Shown here: positions 25,271 through 33,539 of the stretch, piece by piece | Numbering within the stretch: the stretch's first letter is position 1 | How the letters are laid out: each line of letters begins with the position of its first letter | Assembly (NCBI GenBank): GCA_903822495.1 | Contig: CAIJPD010000040.1 | Coordinates: 1-46,882 of the forward strand | DNA length: 46,882 bases | Source of the DNA: an uncultured Chloroflexota bacterium | Lineage (GTDB): Bacteria > Chloroflexota > Limnocylindria > Limnocylindrales > CSP1-4 | Direction of reading: 5' to 3' | The notes under the pieces: model-generated | Told to the model about the DNA's origin: nothing | Databases searched by the model: none | Seen by the model: only the letters and a program-made list of their open reading frames with translations | Position numbers and translations under genes: made by a program

Positions 25271-25906
25271 TCAGGTTCGGTGCTTCGCCCGCGAGAACGA
25301 GCGCCTGAGACCTGATGCCAGCCAACCCGCGAAGAACAGCCCGAACCCAACGGGGAAGATCAGGACGATCGCCTGGGCGGAGCTCGTCGGGATCGGGCTC
25401 GGGGTCACGTCCGCCGGGGGTCCCTGCCCGTTGATCGAGCGCAGGTAGTTCACGAGGTTCCAACGGTCGGTCTCGCTGAGCTTCGCGGCCCACGCCGGCA
25501 TGCCGCCCGGCAGGCCGTTGCTGATCCAGTAGAAGAGATCGCCATCGGTGTGCTGCGTGAGGTGCGCCCTGAGCGACGGCGGCACCACGCTGGTGGTGCC
25601 CGCCAGCGGGCCGCCACCCGTGCCGTCCACGCCGTGGCACGCCGCGCAGTTGGCCTGGTAGAGGCGGTAGCCGGCATCCACCGAGGTCACCTGGTCCGCG
25701 ACCGGGTTCGGCGTCCTCGACATCGGGGTCTGGCCGCCAGCGACGTTGATCGCGACGAGGAAGACCCCGATCGTGATCGTCGCCGTCATGAGCAGGGACA
25801 GGTAGGCGTAGGCCGCAGGCCAGCGGCGGCGGATGCGCTGGGAGAGGGCGAAGAGGACCACGCCCAGGACGACGAGGTTGCCGCCGATGACCAGGCCCAG
25901 GCTCAT
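25271..25906 (-). CDS. Membrane-anchored class I cytochrome c
   Basis: A 211-residue protein with two N-terminal membrane helices (about 4-22 and 37-55), a cytochrome c domain with heme motif CAACH near residue 88, likely Met ligand in GGMPAWAAKLSE, and a C-terminal helix (about 178-197). Heme faces outside. It overlaps the upstream CopC-CopD gene by 4 bases and may pass electrons to an oxidase; its presence beside copper-handling genes fits an oxidase-linked copper supply. Confidence 0.8.
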   Translation of the reverse strand: MSLGLVIGGNLVVLGVVLFALSQRIRRRWPAAYAYLSLLMTATITIGVFLVAINVAGGQTPMSRTPNPVADQVTSVDAGYRLYQANCAACHGVDGTGGGPLAGTTSVVPPSLRAHLTQHTDGDLFYWISNGLPGGMPAWAAKLSETDRWNLVNYLRSINGQGPPADVTPSPIPTSSAQAIVLIFPVGFGLFFAGWLASGLRRSFSRAKHRT

Positions 25907-27729
25907 GGCCGCGGTCCCCCGAACATGATCAGGACGCCCAACACGAGCCCCACGACCGAGCCACCCAGGAGCGTCACCCGGCCGATAGCCCGGTCCGCGC
26001 GAGGCAGGCTCCCGCCGCCGAGGCCGAAGGCAAGCCCCAGGACCGAGCCGATCAACAGGGTGAGGGCGACGATCAGCGCGGGGTCGACGGCGGGCGTCGC
26101 CCGCCCCTGGCTGATCCCTTCGCCGTCGAGCGCGAAGGCGAAGCGGGTCCGCGACACCTCGGTCCCGCTCGCATCGTGGACGACGACGCTCGCATCCCAG
26201 TGGCTGTTCGCCGGGAGCAGGCCGCCCGCGGCCGTGTAGGCCGCGCCCGCTGCATCCGGCCTGAGGGTGAGCGTGGAGGTGCCATCGGCATCAAGCCGCT
26301 GCAGCTGGAGCTCGACGTGCGCGACCGCCGGCGCGCCGGTCACCTCGAACCGGGTGGGGCCGGGCCGGCCCGGGGCCAGCGCGAGGCTCGGTGGCAGGCT
26401 CCCGGCCGGCACGCTCGACGGGACGGCCGCGATGGCGACGGGCTGTTCCAGCGCGGGCGGAGAGCCGCTGGCCAGGACCGCCGTGGCGAAGAGGATCGCC
26501 ACGGCAAGGCAGCCCTCAATCGTGACTCGCGCCGCGAAGCGGCGATCCGCGGCGCGGCCACCCGAGACGAAATTGAACGCCCCGAGGCCGAAGGCCGCGA
26601 CCGCGAGGCCGATCTTGACCGCGAGGGTGGCGCCGTACGGCGTGCCCAGCGAGACCAGGGTCCGGGTCTGGAGCCAGTCGGAGTAGATGCCGGTCAGGAT
26701 GATCAGCGCGGTGGCGATGAGCGCGATCGCGGAGAAGCGCGGGACGAGCAGCGAGAGCGGGCGATCGGGCGGCGGGCCGCCGAGGGCGAACCAGACCAGG
26801 ACCAGGAGGCCGCTCGCCCAGGCGCTGACCGCGACGAGGTGGACCACGATCACCGCCACCGGCGCCGGCGCGTCGTAGGCGGCGGCGTGGCCGCCGGCGG
26901 CCACGAGGACCAGGCCGGCGAGTCCGGCGAGACCGCCGATCACGGCGCCGACGGTTGGCCGGCGCCGCCCCAGTAGGAGGGCGACCAGGCCGCCCACGAG
27001 GGCCACGAGCACGCGGCTCGCGAGGAGGGCTCCCGTCCGGCTGGCGCTGACGTAGGCCAGGGGGTCGAGGTTGATCCCTCCCGCCTCCACGGCGACCAGG
27101 AGGGCGGTGTTCGGCACCGACAGGAGCAGGCCGGCGGCGATCGCCCGCGTAACGCCGATCGTCGGTCGGTCCGCCAGGACGAGGGCGCTGAAGATGAGGA
27201 AGCCCACGGCGAGCAGGAGCCCGAAGTCGCCCAGGAAGCGGTACTCGGTCTCGAGGAACGCGGTCCCGCTGTCATGGCCGGCATGGATGGAACCGGCGCC
27301 GGCGTCCGGGCTGGCCGCCCCGGCGGACGGCGGCGCGACGTTGCCCACCCCGAACGTGAAGAACCCGGACGTCGTGTGGCCGTCGGCCGCCGACAAGGCA
27401 CGCCAGTTGACCGTGTAGACGCCGTCCCCGAGTGCCGGCAGTGGGGCGCTGAGGATGTGGGGGTCGGCTGGATCCGGCTTGCCGATGGCGCCCGCGAGCG
27501 TCTTGCCGGTCGCGTCGAGCAGGTCGAGGCTGGTGTACGTCGCATCGACGGGCTCAGAGAAGACGAGCTGGATCTCCCCGGGCGCGTCCGGCAGCACGTC
27601 GCCTGCGGCGGGGACGCTGGTGACGAGCTGCGAATGGCCCAGGACGACCGGCGTCGCCGGCCCAACCATGGTCGGGCCGGCGAGCAGGAAGCCCCAGGTC
27701 GCGACGAGCGCGACCAGGCGCCGGTTCAC
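25903..27729 (-). CDS. CopC-CopD fusion protein (second copy)
   Basis: A 608-residue relative of the protein at 22216-23751. A signal sequence precedes a CopC-like domain starting HSQLVTSVPAAGDVL and ending near SAADGHTTSGFFTFG. After a linker with further His residues (SIHAGHDSG) come about eight CopD-type helices and a C-terminal beta domain, then another helix pair. The GTG at 27729 lies 7 bases after the stop of the preceding gene and is favoured because it directly precedes the signal sequence. The linker His residues and extra helices distinguish it from the first copy. Confidence 0.75.
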   Translation of the reverse strand: MNRRLVALVATWGFLLAGPTMVGPATPVVLGHSQLVTSVPAAGDVLPDAPGEIQLVFSEPVDATYTSLDLLDATGKTLAGAIGKPDPADPHILSAPLPALGDGVYTVNWRALSAADGHTTSGFFTFGVGNVAPPSAGAASPDAGAGSIHAGHDSGTAFLETEYRFLGDFGLLLAVGFLIFSALVLADRPTIGVTRAIAAGLLLSVPNTALLVAVEAGGINLDPLAYVSASRTGALLASRVLVALVGGLVALLLGRRRPTVGAVIGGLAGLAGLVLVAAGGHAAAYDAPAPVAVIVVHLVAVSAWASGLLVLVWFALGGPPPDRPLSLLVPRFSAIALIATALIILTGIYSDWLQTRTLVSLGTPYGATLAVKIGLAVAAFGLGAFNFVSGGRAADRRFAARVTIEGCLAVAILFATAVLASGSPPALEQPVAIAAVPSSVPAGSLPPSLALAPGRPGPTRFEVTGAPAVAHVELQLQRLDADGTSTLTLRPDAAGAAYTAAGGLLPANSHWDASVVVHDASGTEVSRTRFAFALDGEGISQGRATPAVDPALIVALTLLIGSVLGLAFGLGGGSLPRADRAIGRVTLLGGSVVGLVLGVLIMFGGPRP

Positions 27730-27736
27730 GACGGGC

Positions 27737-28342
27737 TCAGGCGGTGCGTCGACGCGCGGCGAGCGCCAGGCCGATGCCCACGAGCCCCGCCAGCAGGCCG
27801 GCGGCACCAAGGCCGAGGGCGAACGTCACCTGAGAGGCGGCGGTTCGACCAGCCTGGGCGTCCGCGGCCAGGTCGGCCTCGGACGGGAACTGGACGGGGA
27901 ACTGGCCGCCGGAGAGCTCCTTCACCTCGTTGAATCCCGTCGGGCTGGAGGTGAACGACTCGTCAATGGCCTTGCCGTCGATCGTCCCGGTGAGGTGGAA
28001 GGTGTACGGACCTGCGACGGTCGGGAAGAAGACGGACTCGTAGGCTCCCTTCTCCCCGTAGCGAGCCTTGATGGGCAGGGACCGCTTCTGGTCCCCCTTG
28101 ATCACCTCGGCCGTGATGGTCTTCTCGAGTCCCACGACCGGGGTGTCGCCCTTGTTGACGAAGAACTCCAGGCCGCTCTTCTGGCCGACGTAGACCGGCT
28201 CGTTCATGAAGCCGACCTCGATCGAGCAGCCGGCGACGTCGCGCTCCTCGTGGGCGGCCACGGCGCCCGTGGCGAGCAGGGTGAAGAGCGCGGCGGCGGC
28301 AACGGCAACGAGCCGGCGCGGCCGGGCATGGTTCTGGCGCAT
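27737..28342 (-). CDS. Exported protein with a beta domain and C-terminal membrane anchor
   Basis: A 201-residue protein with signal peptide (about 1-29), mature N-terminus AHEERDVAGCSIEVGF, an immunoglobulin-like beta domain (about 35-140; GAYESVFFPTVAGPYTFHLTG) and one C-terminal helix. The layout recalls YtkA/FixH-like periplasmic proteins of copper loci. His and Glu at the mature N-terminus could bind metal. It lies between the third four-helix protein and the second CopC-CopD gene, all on the minus strand. Confidence 0.6.
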   Translation of the reverse strand: MRQNHARPRRLVAVAAAALFTLLATGAVAAHEERDVAGCSIEVGFMNEPVYVGQKSGLEFFVNKGDTPVVGLEKTITAEVIKGDQKRSLPIKARYGEKGAYESVFFPTVAGPYTFHLTGTIDGKAIDESFTSSPTGFNEVKELSGGQFPVQFPSEADLAADAQAGRTAASQVTFALGLGAAGLLAGLVGIGLALAARRRTA

Positions 28343-28393
28343 GTGATCCTCCGGAGGCCCGACCGGTGAGGCCGGGCGGACGTGGCACGGCCC

Positions 28394-29083
28394 TCAGGCC
28401 GCGATGGGCTGGACCGGGAGGAACGGGGGCGGGGCTCGACCGGCATCACGCCGGACCAGGATTCGTCCGTGGGCGACGATCGCGGCGACCATTCGCCATC
28501 CGGCCGGTTGAGCATGGGCCTCGATCCGCGGGAACACGGCCCGCCGGGCCCGCGCCATGCGACCCTCGAGGACGGAGATCCGCCAGCGCAGCAGGGCGCC
28601 GATCGCGGCCAGGACAAAGGTGGTGAACGCGAGCACGGGCAGGGCGAGGTCGCTGCCCGGCCCGAACAGCGGATCGAGGCCCGCCAGGTGCCCGTGGCTC
28701 GCGAGGTGCTCGACGTTCTCCTGGACGCCGTACAACAGCGTCACGAGCGGGTAGAGACGCTTCCACGTGCGGACCAGCTCGGACGCGTATCCCGGCCCCT
28801 CCGCGTGACCCTGGACCAGCCGGCTGGCCGATTGCTGCAGGCGGACGAGCACCGCCAGGGTGGCCAGGAAGGTCGCGACGCCGGCCAGCGCGATCGCGAT
28901 GGACGTCGGGAGCCAGTAGGCATGACTCCCACCCTCGCTCATCGCCTGCTGGAATCCCGAACCCCAGCCGAACTGCGCGAGGTAGATCCCGTCGTGGGCG
29001 ACGAGCAGCGAGAACAGGACCAGCACGGCAAGCCGGACGCGTGGACCGAGCTTCGCGAGACGCGGCGTCGTTCGGACGATCAT
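28394..29083 (-). CDS. Four-helix membrane protein, unnamed family (paralogue 3)
   Basis: A 229-residue protein of the same family as those at 19769-20467 and 20640-21317. Shared features are LVAHDGIYLAQFG at helix 1, SHAYWLP before helix 2, LYGVQENVEHLASHG in helix 3, the LRWRISVLEGR segment after helix 4 and the GRAPP tail. The helix-3 motif QENVEH is identical to paralogue 2. The ATG at 29083 is chosen. It follows the Fur-family gene by 57 bases and precedes the YtkA-like gene, tying this family again to copper genes. Confidence 0.6.
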   Translation of the reverse strand: MIVRTTPRLAKLGPRVRLAVLVLFSLLVAHDGIYLAQFGWGSGFQQAMSEGGSHAYWLPTSIAIALAGVATFLATLAVLVRLQQSASRLVQGHAEGPGYASELVRTWKRLYPLVTLLYGVQENVEHLASHGHLAGLDPLFGPGSDLALPVLAFTTFVLAAIGALLRWRISVLEGRMARARRAVFPRIEAHAQPAGWRMVAAIVAHGRILVRRDAGRAPPPFLPVQPIAA

Positions 29084-29140
29084 GCGGCGCCAAGCATAAC
29101 CCCGGGCTGGTCCGCGGACTGCATAGGGGAGGGGCGCCAA

Positions 29141-29590
29141 TCAGGCGGGATCAGCCATGCATTCCGCGCACCGGCCGACGATCGTCAGATGGCCCACCTC
29201 GACCACGAAGCCACGCGACCGCTGCAGTCCGGTCACGAGCTCGCTGATCTCGCCGGGCTCGATGTCCCAGGACCGACCGCACCGCCCGCAGCGCAGGTGC
29301 GCATGGACCGACTCTGGCAGGAAGTGGTACTCGGTACGGCCGTCGGGGCCGTGGCTGTGGTACAGGTAACCCAGCTCCTCGAGCACCTCGAGGGTCCGGT
29401 AGACGGTCGACGGGATCGTCTCGGGGTCTCGAGCGCGGCAGCGTTCCACGATCTCACTGCCGGTCGCGTGGCCGTGGGTCGCCGCGAGCACATCGATGAT
29501 CAGGTGGCGTTGCGGCGTCCAGCGCAGGCCGCGGGCGTGGAGGTCCGACCGGATCGCGGACCACGACGCTCCCGGTACATCAGTTGTCAT
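29141..29590 (-). CDS. Fur-family metal regulator (candidate nickel regulator)
   Basis: A 149-residue Fur-superfamily repressor distinct from the Zur at 15218. The winged helix has RWTPQRHLIIDVLAA and PSTVYRTLEVLEEL; the metal region has HAHLRCGRCGRSWDI and a final CAEC, the structural zinc pairs. The EYHFLPESVHAHL segment supplies His ligands. It lies 54 bases downstream of the CbiMQO operon, and a repeated TTGC motif resembling nickel-regulator (Nur) sites lies upstream of cbiM, so it may control nickel or cobalt uptake. Zinc, iron or peroxide sensing cannot be ruled out. Confidence 0.75.
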   Translation of the reverse strand: MTTDVPGASWSAIRSDLHARGLRWTPQRHLIIDVLAATHGHATGSEIVERCRARDPETIPSTVYRTLEVLEELGYLYHSHGPDGRTEYHFLPESVHAHLRCGRCGRSWDIEPGEISELVTGLQRSRGFVVEVGHLTIVGRCAECMADPA

Positions 29591-29644
29591 TGCGCCGTCG
29601 CCTCACGGCTGTCTCGCCATTGGCCAGGCCCTCAATGCCCACCG

Positions 29645-30490
29645 CTACACCTCATGCCGTCGGAGGTCGTGGAGTCGCGACAGGTCCGTCGCCCCTTGCT
29701 CGTGCAGGTGCGGGTGAATGAGGTTGGCGCGGATCAGCAGGTCATGGTCACCCAGGATCTCGGCTGGGGTGCCGTCCGCCAGGACGCGCCGGTTCTCGCC
29801 CAGGACCACGACTCGGTCGGCGATGAGCGGCACGATGTCGAGCTCGTGGGTCGCGGTTACGAGGGTCTTGCCGCCCTCCCCGAGCCGGCGGATCAGGTTG
29901 ACCAGCACCCACTTTGTGCGCGGATCGAGCGACGCGGTCGGCTCATCGAGGAGCAGCACGTCGGGGTGGAGCGACAGGACCGAAGCGATCGCCGCCCGCT
30001 TCTTCTCGCCCCCAGAGAGCTCGAAGGGTGCCCGGCTCGCGAGGTGGGCGATCTCCATCTGGCGCAGGGCCTCGTCGCAGCGAGCCCGGACCTCGTCCTG
30101 CGGCAGGCCGAGCTGAAGCGGCCCGAACGCCACGTCGTCGAGAACCGTGGCGCTGAACAGCTGGATGTCGGGGTCCTGGAAGACCAGCCCGACCTCGCGG
30201 TGGAAGCGGAACGAGTCCTGCCCATCGGCCACCGCCGCGATGTCGCGCCCCAAGGCCCGCATGGTCCCGCCCGTCGGGGCGACGATGCCGTCGAGCAGCT
30301 TGAGCAGGGTGGACTTGCCCGACCCGTTGGCGCCGAGGAGGGCAACCCGCTCGCCACGGTCGATGCGCAGGTCGATGCCGTCGAGGGCCGTCTGCCGGTT
30401 GGCGTAGGCGTAGCGGACACCATGGAGCTCGAACACGGCGTCCCGCACCGGGGGCGCCGGCTCGACGGGGGCGCCGATCGGGTCGCCCAT
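29645..30490 (-). CDS. cbiO: Energy-coupling-factor ATPase of nickel/cobalt importer
   Basis: A 281-residue ECF-type ABC ATPase with Walker A GANGSGKST, signature LSGGEKKR, Walker B LLLDEPTASLD and switch His in TATHEL. It drives metal uptake with CbiQ and CbiM. The ATG at 30490 overlaps the cbiQ stop by 4 bases, so the three genes form a tightly coupled operon. Confidence 0.9.
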   Translation of the reverse strand: MGDPIGAPVEPAPPVRDAVFELHGVRYAYANRQTALDGIDLRIDRGERVALLGANGSGKSTLLKLLDGIVAPTGGTMRALGRDIAAVADGQDSFRFHREVGLVFQDPDIQLFSATVLDDVAFGPLQLGLPQDEVRARCDEALRQMEIAHLASRAPFELSGGEKKRAAIASVLSLHPDVLLLDEPTASLDPRTKWVLVNLIRRLGEGGKTLVTATHELDIVPLIADRVVVLGENRRVLADGTPAEILGDHDLLIRANLIHPHLHEQGATDLSRLHDLRRHEV

Positions 30491-31353
30491 CACGCGACGC
30501 CTCGGCCGGCGACGACCGCGACGGTCGACACCGCCGCGGCTCCGCCAAGCGCGGCCCAATCGGCGCGCCGCATCCGGTACGTGTTGAACGTGCGGATGGA
30601 GCCAGTGAAGCCGCGGGCCGACATGGCCGCATACACGTCATTGCTCATCTTGAACGACCGGTTGAGCAGGTTGCCCATGGTCCCGGAGATCCAGCGCCGT
30701 TGCTCGCCGCCGCTCGTGCGTGCCACGACTCGGCTCTTGCGCGCCTCGAACATCCCGCTCGCCAGGTGGAGGAACAGGAAGATGTACCGGTAGGCCATGG
30801 CCAGGACGAGGATGAACAGCTGCGGCACCCGGATCGCCTGAAGGCTCTTGAGGAGGTCGGCCCACGGTGTCGTCAGGACGAGCAGGACGGCCAGCGAAAC
30901 GCTGACCCCGACCCGCGCCACCAGGAGCACGGCGCCGATGAGCCCGGGAATCGAGGGCGCCAGGTGGACCGGCCCCAACGCGAGGTCGAACAGGCGCTCA
31001 CCGGGCACGAAGAAGATGGCCGGGATCACCACGATCCCGGCGAACAGCGGGATGCCCAGCCAGACGCGCTTCACGAAGAAGTCCGTGGGCACCCGGCTGG
31101 CGACTGCGGCGGCCAGGACCACGGCGTACAGGCCGACCTCGATCACGATCGAGCCCGACAGGCTGGCCGCCAGGATCACGATCAGGAACATGCCCAGCTT
31201 GGCACGAGGATCGACCCGCTGGAGCCAGCCCCGGCTCCGCGCGTGCTCCTCGGTGAAGACCGCCCGCTCGATCGAGCCCGTGATGCCCGCGAGGGTGTGC
31301 TCCACCCAGCCGACATGGCCGTCCTGGGCCGCTGGATCGCGCACGGCGGACAT
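30490..31353 (-). CDS. cbiQ: Energy-coupling-factor transmembrane protein of nickel/cobalt importer
   Basis: A 287-residue membrane protein with an N-terminal segment ending RVDPRAKLGMFLIV and about five helices, plus the coupling motif AMSARGFTGS, the usual alanine-arginine-glycine motif of EcfT/CbiQ proteins that contacts the ATPase. It is followed by the ATPase gene with a 4-base overlap and preceded by the cbiM gene 6 bases upstream. Confidence 0.85.
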   Translation of the reverse strand: MSAVRDPAAQDGHVGWVEHTLAGITGSIERAVFTEEHARSRGWLQRVDPRAKLGMFLIVILAASLSGSIVIEVGLYAVVLAAAVASRVPTDFFVKRVWLGIPLFAGIVVIPAIFFVPGERLFDLALGPVHLAPSIPGLIGAVLLVARVGVSVSLAVLLVLTTPWADLLKSLQAIRVPQLFILVLAMAYRYIFLFLHLASGMFEARKSRVVARTSGGEQRRWISGTMGNLLNRSFKMSNDVYAAMSARGFTGSIRTFNTYRMRRADWAALGGAAAVSTVAVVAGRGVA

Positions 31354-31359
31354 CGTCGA

Positions 31360-32646
31360 TCAGACCGGCCGAGGGCTGGCGGCGTCGGAAGCTCGCCCGC
31401 CGGCGCGCCGGATCAGGCCGGTGATCGCGTACATCGCGACCCCGAGCAGGAGGATCCCGATGAAGCCCGCGATCTCGTAGCCGATCGCCTGCTGCCAGAG
31501 CGCCGCGTTCGCGTCGCTGAAGAACGGCAGGGGGAGGTTGTAGCCGGCGAACGGGGCGCTGAAGACCGACGAGAGATCGTGGAGACCCTGGGGGATGTAC
31601 CCGAAGGCGGCCTGGACGTCCTCGGTCGAGCCCTCCCCGTAGGCGAAGCCCGGCGCGATCAGCCCGAGGGGGGCGATGATCGCGGCGGCGACGAAGGCCG
31701 TGCCGACGCCGCGCATTCGCCGAGGCAGGACGAACCAGGCGAGCGGCAGGAGGATCAGCGCGATCACGGCGACGACCAGCAGCATCGTGGCCACGCTCGG
31801 CCAGTCGACCTGGCTCCAGTCCGCCCCGAAGGCCTTCCCGATGTCACCGCCGCCGGTGACCAGGCCGGCGATCGTCAGCAGGATGATGCTGCCAACGACG
31901 AGCGCCCCGCCCGTCTGCCAGAGCGGCCGCCGCGACGTCTCGCCCTCAGGCACGTCCGCCCCGGCAACGACGCCCCGGAGCGACGTCAGGTACTCGGGGT
32001 GGCGCTGCTGGAGGTAGGCGACGCCGAAGGCGGTGACGAGGGCCTCGACGATCGACGCGCCGAACAGGTGGGCTGCCAGCATCGTGGGGATGGCCTCGGC
32101 CAGCCCATATGGGCTGTACAGCGCGTGGCCGTTCTCGCTGAACAGCATCGGCTGGATGCCGAGCTCCGTGCCAACGGCGAGGGCCGAGACCGTGATCGCG
32201 ACGTAGGCCGCGATCCCCGCGGCCCAGACGCGGCGCGTCGACAGCACGGGTGACCGACCGGCCAGCAGCCGGTATGCCACGTAGCCGACGAACGGCAGGA
32301 TGATGCCCATGTTCAGGCAGTTCGCGAAGATCGCCAGGACTCCGCCATCGCCGAAGAAGAGGGCCTGGATGATCAGGGCGACGCTCACCGCGATGACCGC
32401 GGCCCATGGTCCGAGAACGATGGCGATCAGCGTGCCTCCAACCGCGTGCGCGGTGGTCCCGCCCGGGACCGGCACGTTGAACATCATCACGGTGAAGCTC
32501 ATGGCGGCGAAGACGGCCAGCAATGGGACCGTTCGGGTCGTCAGGACCCGCTGCACCCGGCGGGTCGCCACCGCCCACGTCGGCACCGTCGCGACGCCCA
32601 TGCCGAGCGAGATGATCGGACTCAGATACCCGTCAGGGATGTGCAC
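31360..32646 (-). CDS. cbiM: CbiM/NikM substrate-binding membrane protein of nickel/cobalt importer
   Basis: A 428-residue membrane protein starting at the GTG at 32646, so that the mature N-terminus reads VHIPDGYLSP. The second-position His is the metal ligand of the family and also fixes the start. GAGGAGG lies seven bases upstream. Helices about 10-215 are the CbiM core (with HAVGGTLIA). The remainder (about 225-428) adds extra helices and a soluble segment, as when CbiM is joined to a CbiN/NikN-like part. Nickel and cobalt cannot be told apart; nickel is suggested only by the adjacent Fur-family gene. Confidence 0.85.
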   Translation of the reverse strand: MHIPDGYLSPIISLGMGVATVPTWAVATRRVQRVLTTRTVPLLAVFAAMSFTVMMFNVPVPGGTTAHAVGGTLIAIVLGPWAAVIAVSVALIIQALFFGDGGVLAIFANCLNMGIILPFVGYVAYRLLAGRSPVLSTRRVWAAGIAAYVAITVSALAVGTELGIQPMLFSENGHALYSPYGLAEAIPTMLAAHLFGASIVEALVTAFGVAYLQQRHPEYLTSLRGVVAGADVPEGETSRRPLWQTGGALVVGSIILLTIAGLVTGGGDIGKAFGADWSQVDWPSVATMLLVVAVIALILLPLAWFVLPRRMRGVGTAFVAAAIIAPLGLIAPGFAYGEGSTEDVQAAFGYIPQGLHDLSSVFSAPFAGYNLPLPFFSDANAALWQQAIGYEIAGFIGILLLGVAMYAITGLIRRAGGRASDAASPRPV

Positions 32647-32723
32647 CGAAGGGCCTCCTCGTGGACAGGGGTCTGGCCTCGGCGACCGGGCAAGGGGGCC
32701 GGGGACCGACAGATGTATGGGCG

Positions 32724-32745
32724 TTGCTATTGCATTGACTTGCAA
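32724..32745 (+). promoter_or_regulatory. Repeated TTGC site upstream of cbiM (Nur-like operator)
   Basis: Three TTGC units (32724, 32730, 32740) lie 78-122 bases upstream of the cbiM GTG; the last part reads TTGCATTGACTTGCAA. The Nur regulator of Streptomyces recognises TTGCAA half-sites spaced by about five bases, so this is a candidate operator for the Fur-family protein encoded downstream of cbiO. The spacing does not fit exactly. Confidence 0.45.
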
Positions 32746-32846
32746 GAGTCAGCCTAGCATTGGACGAAGCGGCCCGCAACCGCGCGGCGGGTGACCCACA
32801 CCCGCATGTGTGCACCATGTCCGGGACCCTACCCGATGCCGTCACA

Positions 32847-32867
32847 CTTTGTACACCGCTTTGTACA
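32847..32867 (+). promoter_or_regulatory. Tandem CTTTGTACA repeat (possible operator)
   Basis: CTTTGTACA occurs twice with 12-base spacing (32847-32855 and 32859-32867); each copy contains the palindrome TGTACA. Spacing near one helix turn suggests a dimeric DNA-binding protein. The gene it controls is unknown; it lies about 200 bases upstream of cbiM and 670 bases upstream of the Ub-like operon. Confidence 0.4.
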
Positions 32868-33382
32868 TGTCAGGCCTTCCTATGGGCGTGAGCTGCCGCT
32901 AGCGTAGGAGTCAGCGGCCCGACCGGCTGCGACATTCGTACCTCGAGCCGGTCGGGTCGCGCCAGCACTCCAGATCGGAGATGGCAGGAGCCTCCCGACA
33001 CGGGCTCCCGCGACCTTCCTGGTCGCGACTCCACCAGCGCCGGCGCCTGAGATCCTCTGCGGTCCCCGGCGACAGCCGCACCTTTCCAACCACATAGCGC
33101 TGCCAATCGCGCGCACTTCGATGCGTGCGATCGCGCGAGGCGTACCGCCACCCATCCGTGGACGGAGTCCGGCCGGGAGACGGCCGTCGCGAGGAACGCT
33201 CCTCGACGGCCCGTGATCCGGTCGCCTCCGCCCCTCGCTTGGGGCGCGGCGCGACCGGTTTCGGTTCGTTCGGGCGATTGCTCGCCGACGGCTGTCTCGT
33301 CCTGGTCGGGACTCTCTCTCATGTTCGGGCGGCGGATGACATCCGCGCCGGAATGGAGGTGATGCCCCGACGGGGTTCGATG

Positions 33383-33411
33383 GCACCGGCGGCCTGCGCG
33401 CCCGCCGGTGC
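33383..33411. promoter_or_regulatory. Perfect 10-base inverted repeat upstream of the Ub-like operon
   Basis: GCACCGGCGG pairs with CCGCCGGTGC across a 9-base loop, ending about 130 bases before the ubiquitin-like gene. There is no T-run. It may be a leader hairpin or an operator of the operon. Confidence 0.45.
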
Positions 33412-33539
33412 TCACATCTGTGCGCACCAGGGACCGGGCCGATCCTCGCCGATCGCATCCAAAAGGGCAGGACGCCGCGCCTGCCTTCGTCTGCCCGGTC
33501 CGCTCCTCATGCGGCGTTCGATCCACATGGAGGTTTCCG

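Larger units (their letters stand above)
32766..33539. other. Long leader region between cbiM and the ubiquitin-like gene
   Basis: About 770 bases without a convincing protein gene separate the two divergent operons. It holds a direct repeat of TTTGTACA (32848-32867) and a strong inverted repeat (33383-33411), plus smaller hairpins near 33009. A minus-strand open frame at 32870-33577 has no family-like sequence and is taken as chance. The region probably carries the promoter of the ubiquitin-like operon; a small RNA or leader cannot be excluded. Confidence 0.45.

Noticed and set aside
32647..32765. Cobalamin riboswitch upstream of cbiM
   Set aside because: No B12-box-like conserved segment is visible; the repeated TTGC motif is a better candidate for regulation.
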